Positions 22,001 through 25,672 of a DNA stretch of 25,672 nucleotides are shown here, piece after piece. A program made the translations under genes and the position numbers. How positions within the stretch are numbered: position 1 is the first letter of the stretch; every line of letters starts with the position of its first letter. Source of the stretch: Clostridia bacterium (GTDB lineage: Bacteria; Bacillota_A; Clostridia; Oscillospirales; Acutalibacteraceae); NCBI GenBank assembly GCA_024699005.1, contig JAILQN010000110.1:1-25672 (forward strand). Direction: 5' to 3'. The notes beneath the pieces are model-generated. The model worked only from the letters and a program-made list of their open reading frames with translations, made no database searches and was not told the origin of the DNA.

Positions 22001-24400
22001 TTATTCCCTGTATTCCTCGGTCAGGTAAGCCTCGAATACGTCCCCGACCTTGATATCGTTGAATTTATTGAGACCGATACCGCACTCATAGCCCTGAGCG
22101 ACCTCTTTGACGTCGTCCTTGAAGCGTCTTAATGAGCTCATCTCGTCCTCGGCAACAACTATGCCGTCACGGACCACACGGATCTTGGCGTTGCGCACAA
22201 CTTTGCCGTTTGTGATATAACAGCCGGCGATAAGACCTACGCCCGTGATCCTGAATGTATCCCTGACTTCCGCCTTGCCGATGTCCACGTCGCGGATCTT
22301 CGGTGCGGAAAGGCCCTTGATGGCGTTCTCGATATCCTCGATGCAGTCGTAAATGACCATATACATGTGCATTTCGACGTTGTCACGCTCGGCGCGCTGC
22401 TCCGCAACGGAATCGGGCCTTACGCGGAAGCCGATGACAATGGCGTTCGATACGTTGGCCAGCATGATATCCGACTCGTTGATCGCGCCTACACCGGAGG
22501 ATATGACCCTGACCTTGACTTCGTCCGTGGAGAGCTTCTCAAGGCTCTGGATGACCGCCTCGACGCTGCCCTGAACGTCCGCCCTTACGATAAGGTTGAG
22601 TTCCTTGACTTCGCCGTCTTCTATAGTTGAGAACAGGTTTTCAAGAGTGACCTTGTGGTACTTCTTGAATTCCTCCTGTTTCTTGGCCTCTCTGCGCTGT
22701 TCGACCAGCTCGCGGGCAAGCTTCTCGTCGGTAACGGCGTCGAACACGTCACCCGCCTCGGGAGTCTCCGCAAGACCTGTGATCTCCACCGGAGTGGAGG
22801 GACCGGCGGTCTTTACGCGTCTGCCGCGGTAGTCGCTCATGACCCTGACTTTACCCACGGCCAGTCCGGCGACCACGGTATCGCCGGTATTGAGCGTACC
22901 GTTCTGAACGAGCAGGGTCGCAACCGGACCCTTGCCCTTGTCAAGCCGCGCCTCGATGACCACGCCCCGCGCAGCCCTGTCCGGGTTGGCCCTGAGCTCG
23001 CGCATCTCCGCAACGAGCAGAATGGATTCCAGCAGTTTGTCCAGCCCTTCGCCGGTCTTGGCGGATACGGGCACGCAGATAACGTCGCCGCCCCACTCCT
23101 CGGGAACGAGCTCGTGCTCCGTAAGCTGCTGCATGACCCTCTGCGGATTGGCTTCCGGTTTATCCATCTTGTTGATGGCCACGATAATGGAAACGTTCGC
23201 CGCTTTTGCATGGTGTATGGCTTCAATAGTCTGCGGCATGATACCGTCATCCGCTGCGACTACCAACACGGCAATATCCGTCGCCATGGCGCCCCTCGCC
23301 CTCATTGAAGTAAATGCTGCGTGTCCGGGGGTATCAAGGAAGGTGATATCGCTGCCGTCAAGATTGACTTTATATGCGCCGATATGCTGTGTGATTCCGC
23401 CGGATTCGGTGGACGTGACGGAAGTATGACGGATAGCGTCAAGCAGAGAGGTCTTGCCGTGGTCGACGTGACCCATGACGACGACGACCGGGCTTCTGGG
23501 CTGCAGATTCTCCTCTGCGTCCTCGGTGGTGTCGATGATCCTGTCCTCTATGGTGACGATGGTCTCCTTTATGACCTTCGCGCCAAGCTCCGTAGCGACG
23601 ATCTCGGCGGTATCAAAATCTATAGCTTCGGTCTGACTTGCCATTACGCCGTAGCCGACAAGCTTACGGACAACTTCCACAGGCTTTACGTGCAGCTTCT
23701 CCGCGAGATCTGAGACGATGATAGTCTCGCCTATCTCTACTGTGATATGCCTTTTTGCGCGCTCTTCCTCTATGCGTTTCATGCGGTCGCGCTCGGTCTC
23801 GCGTTTTTTGGAAACGCCGCCCTTGCGGTACTGCTTGGAGCGCTGATTGATCTTCTGCCTGCCGAAGGACTCACGGTCGGTGCGCCGCTCGTTCTGTCCG
23901 GCCATATCGGTATAACGCTCGTTGTATTTGTCGAGGTCCACTTCCGTCTGACGGGTATCGACTTTTCTGACCTCGCCCTTGGTGCGGGCCTGGATCGGAC
24001 CCTCGTTTTTCTTTTTCTTTCTGGGCTGCTCTGCCGGCGGCGCTGAGGGTTTTGCCTCTGCCTTGGCCTGGGCCGCCTCGTCCGGCTTTTTCGCTTCGGG
24101 CCCGGGCTGCTGCGGCTTTGCCGTTTCCGTCGGTTTTTCCGCAACCGCCGTTTCAGGCTCAGCCGCGGCGGAAGCAGCGCGTTCCGGCCCGGTAAGCGCT
24201 GTGTAGACAGACACGTCGTCGATCCTGTGCTGAAGCGTCAGGGTATCGAAAATTATGTCGAGATCCTTTGACTCAAGCGCTTTCTGAGCGGTGGGAGCCT
24301 TCTCGGAATAGGGCTTGAGTATACCTATCAGCTCCGGATTCTTAAGACCGAGATCCTTCGCCAGTTCAGAGAGTTTGATTTTAGTTGTTTTAGGCGCCAT
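22001..24400 (-). CDS. infB: Translation initiation factor IF-2
   Basis: A 799-residue translational GTPase that places fMet-tRNA on the 30S subunit and promotes subunit joining. An N-terminal IF2_N motif ('[19 protein letters not shown]', about 6-50) is followed by a Pro/Ala/Lys/Glu-rich linker (about 75-200), a second IF2_N-like region ('[21 protein letters not shown]'), and the G domain: [39 protein letters not shown]. Domains II to IV follow to the end ('[19 protein letters not shown]'). AGGAGG lies 11 nt before the ATG. The gene follows ylxQ by 18 bp in the conserved nusA-ylxR-ylxQ-infB order. Confidence 0.98.
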   Translation of the reverse strand: MAPKTTKIKLSELAKDLGLKNPELIGILKPYSEKAPTAQKALESKDLDIIFDTLTLQHRIDDVSVYTALTGPERAASAAAEPETAVAEKPTETAKPQQPGPEAKKPDEAAQAKAEAKPSAPPAEQPRKKKKNEGPIQARTKGEVRKVDTRQTEVDLDKYNERYTDMAGQNERRTDRESFGRQKINQRSKQYRKGGVSKKRETERDRMKRIEEERAKRHITVEIGETIIVSDLAEKLHVKPVEVVRKLVGYGVMASQTEAIDFDTAEIVATELGAKVIKETIVTIEDRIIDTTEDAEENLQPRSPVVVVMGHVDHGKTSLLDAIRHTSVTSTESGGITQHIGAYKVNLDGSDITFLDTPGHAAFTSMRARGAMATDIAVLVVAADDGIMPQTIEAIHHAKAANVSIIVAINKMDKPEANPQRVMQQLTEHELVPEEWGGDVICVPVSAKTGEGLDKLLESILLVAEMRELRANPDRAARGVVIEARLDKGKGPVATLLVQNGTLNTGDTVVAGLAVGKVRVMSDYRGRRVKTAGPSTPVEITGLAETPEAGDVFDAVTDEKLARELVEQRREAKKQEEFKKYHKVTLENLFSTIEDGEVKELNLIVRADVQGSVEAVIQSLEKLSTDEVKVRVISSGVGAINESDIMLANVSNAIVIGFRVRPDSVAEQRAERDNVEMHMYMVIYDCIEDIENAIKGLSAPKIRDVDIGKAEVRDTFRITGVGLIAGCYITNGKVVRNAKIRVVRDGIVVAEDEMSSLRRFKDDVKEVAQGYECGIGLNKFNDIKVGDVFEAYLTEEYRE

Positions 24401-24418
24401 AAATTCAATTACCTCCTG

Positions 24419-24721
24419 TCAAACCGTGTACGCGGACTTTACAAGCACCGAAAGTCCCTCGTCGTTCACCGACACGACTGCCGCCCGTTTGCCGACAGCC
24501 GCCGCAACATCTTCTGCTGTTAATTCAATATATAAAGCCGTAACGTCATCGCCCGAAAGGGCTGCTATCTCGTCGCGCAGACGCTGCGATGCGTCCGCCG
24601 AAAAAACGACGCAATGCGCCTTGCCGCGCCTGACGGCGTCCTTGACCGCGTCGTGCCCGAGCCCCAGCTTCCCGGCTCTGCGGGCAAGCCCCAAAGCGTG
24701 AGCAAACTTATTCTTGTCCAT
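24419..24721 (-). CDS. YlxQ, L7Ae-family RNA-binding protein
   Basis: A 100-residue L7Ae/L30e-type RNA-binding protein. The N-terminus 'FAHALGLARRAGKLGLGHDAV' is the YlxQ signature. Such proteins bind kink-turn RNA and probably act in ribosome function. It overlaps ylxR by 14 bp at its start and ends 18 bp before infB, so all are translated from one message. Confidence 0.93.
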   Translation of the reverse strand: MDKNKFAHALGLARRAGKLGLGHDAVKDAVRRGKAHCVVFSADASQRLRDEIAALSGDDVTALYIELTAEDVAAAVGKRAAVVSVNDEGLSVLVKSAYTV

Positions 24722-24986
24722 ATCCGACTGATATCTTCTCCAGCTCGTCGTATATCTCCTGCGGGACGCTCACCTCAAGCACGCGGCCGAGCCTGTTGGA
24801 CTTCCGCATGGCGGCAAGGCATTTCGCGTCGCCGCAGACGTATGCCCCGCGGCCGTTTTTCTTGCCCGTGATATCAACGCTTACTTCGCCCTCCGGGGAA
24901 CGCACGACGCGTATCAGTTCCTTTTTGGGCTTCTGCACGCCGCAGCCCGCGCATTTGCGCAACGGGATCTTTCTGGGTTTTATCAT
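24708..24986 (-). CDS. YlxR (DUF448) RNA-binding/regulatory protein
   Basis: A 92-residue DUF448 protein. 'IPLRKCAGCGVQKPKKELIRVVRSPEG' and the 'GRGAYVC' motif with 'CLAAMRKSNRLGRVL' are diagnostic. YlxR proteins bind nucleic acid and have been linked to control of rRNA or RNase P activity in some Firmicutes; that role is not testable here. Start is at 24986, 16 bp after the nusA stop, with only a weak ribosome binding site, and it overlaps ylxQ. Confidence 0.95.
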   Translation of the reverse strand: MIKPRKIPLRKCAGCGVQKPKKELIRVVRSPEGEVSVDITGKKNGRGAYVCGDAKCLAAMRKSNRLGRVLEVSVPQEIYDELEKISVGYGQE

Positions 24987-25002
24987 ATAATATATATCCG
25001 GC

Positions 25003-25672
25003 TTACTCCGCCTTCATTATGTCTATCTTGTAACCGGTCAGCTTGGCGGCGAGAGCCACGTTCACGCCTTTCGCGCCGATAGCCAGGGAGAACTGATCCT
25101 CCTTGACGCGTACGTTGTACTTCTTGGCGTTCTCCGGATCGGGCTCCACGCTGATAACCTTCGCGGGAGCGAGAGCTTTCGCGATATATTCCGAGGAATC
25201 CTGTGAGAAGGGGATGATATCGATCTTCTCCTCGCCCAGCTCCTGCCTGACGGCCTCGACTCTCGCCCTGTTCGGTCCTATGCAGGAGCCGACGGGATCT
25301 ATCGACGGATCGGTGCTCTCAACAGCGAGCTTGGTCCTTATGCCGGGCTCGCGGACGATGCCCTTGACGATAATCTTGCCGTTCTTGATCTCGGGCACAG
25401 CCTGCTCAAAGAGCTTCGCGACGAACTGCTCCGCCGCGCGGGTGATAGTGATGCGGATGCCCCTGTCGGTCCTGTCCGCGCCGATTATAAGTATCTTGCG
25501 CCTGTCGCCGGGATACAGGATCTCGCCGGGGACGGACTCCTCGGGCTTCAGGAACAGGTCTATCTGCTCTCTGCCGCTCTTGAAGCTGAAGGTGGTGCCT
25601 CTGGGCGAGGACTCCATGACCGTCGCAGTGATAAGCTCCATGCGCTTTGTGTTGATGTCCTTGATAACGTCG
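25003..25672 (-). CDS. nusA: NusA transcription factor (C-terminal part, cut by window edge)
   Basis: The last 222 or so residues of NusA, open to the right edge (reading 'DVIKDINTKRMELITATVM' at the boundary), so the true start lies outside. NusA modulates pausing, termination and antitermination by RNA polymerase. Seen are the S1 domain (about 'ITATVMESSPRGTTFSFKSG'), then KH1 with 'SCIGPNRARVEAVRQELGEEKIDI', and KH2 with 'LAIGAKGVNVALAAKLTGYKIDIM'. The protein ends shortly after KH2, as in other Firmicutes. It heads the conserved nusA-ylxR-ylxQ-infB order. Confidence 0.97.
   Translation of the reverse strand, partial: DVIKDINTKRMELITATVMESSPRGTTFSFKSGREQIDLFLKPEESVPGEILYPGDRRKILIIGADRTDRGIRITITRAAEQFVAKLFEQAVPEIKNGKIIVKGIVREPGIRTKLAVESTDPSIDPVGSCIGPNRARVEAVRQELGEEKIDIIPFSQDSSEYIAKALAPAKVISVEPDPENAKKYNVRVKEDQFSLAIGAKGVNVALAAKLTGYKIDIMKAE

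Overview
The window looks like chromosomal DNA of an anaerobic, probably gut- or rumen-associated member of the Clostridia (Oscillospirales-like). The signs are a NuoE/HndA-type subunit of an NADH-linked iron-sulfur oxidoreductase, a fused indolepyruvate:ferredoxin oxidoreductase, a secreted dockerin protein with the 'AADAR' style of Ruminococcus-type dockerins, a YlxR/YlxQ/IF-2 operon, RecD2, and AGGAGG-type ribosome binding sites. This taxonomic call is an inference from gene content only.

Layout: (1) 1-605, minus strand: start of a redox operon (NuoE-like subunit, then a partial unknown gene). (2) 797-8620, plus strand: after a clear divergent promoter come a TM2 membrane protein, LarB and LarC (nickel-pincer nucleotide cofactor synthesis), a double flavodoxin-fold oxidoreductase, an N-acetylneuraminate lyase-like aldolase, a CobW-type GTPase with a large His/Asp/Cys metal-binding insert, a second GTPase fused to a YcgQ-like domain, and a nucleoside 2-deoxyribosyltransferase closed by a strong terminator. 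(3) 8788-13304, minus strand and visibly more AT-rich: a sigma factor and its DUF4367 anti-sigma partner, followed by a small cysteine-rich secreted protein, a secreted subtilase, and a secreted protein that joins the same propeptide-like domain to a dockerin. (4) 13351-13468, plus strand: a possible small RNA with its own promoter, a hairpin and a terminator. (5) 13476-25672, minus strand: nusA (partial), ylxR, ylxQ, infB, a WalJ-type metallo-hydrolase, rlmH, a divergent MreB-like gene, recD2, fused iorAB, and a phenylacetate-CoA ligase-like gene.

How genes fit together: LarB and LarC supply two of the three steps of the nickel-pincer cofactor. The neighbouring CobW GTPases, and the His-rich tract inside LarC itself, suggest a metal-handling neighbourhood, although LarE and LarA are not in the window. 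IorAB and the PaaK-like ligase are a familiar pair for anaerobic aromatic amino acid breakdown. The sigma/anti-sigma pair next to three secreted proteins suggests a regulated extracellular programme.

The most unusual feature is a set of short arrays with strict 7-bp periodicity but several different unit sequences. They lie between genes, next to start and stop codons, and inside the iorAB coding sequence, where one array pair encodes the linker joining IorA to IorB. Two loci carry the arrays as inverted pairs, and one is part of a 78-bp tandem repeat. The candidate small RNA and the propeptide-dockerin protein are the next most interesting items.
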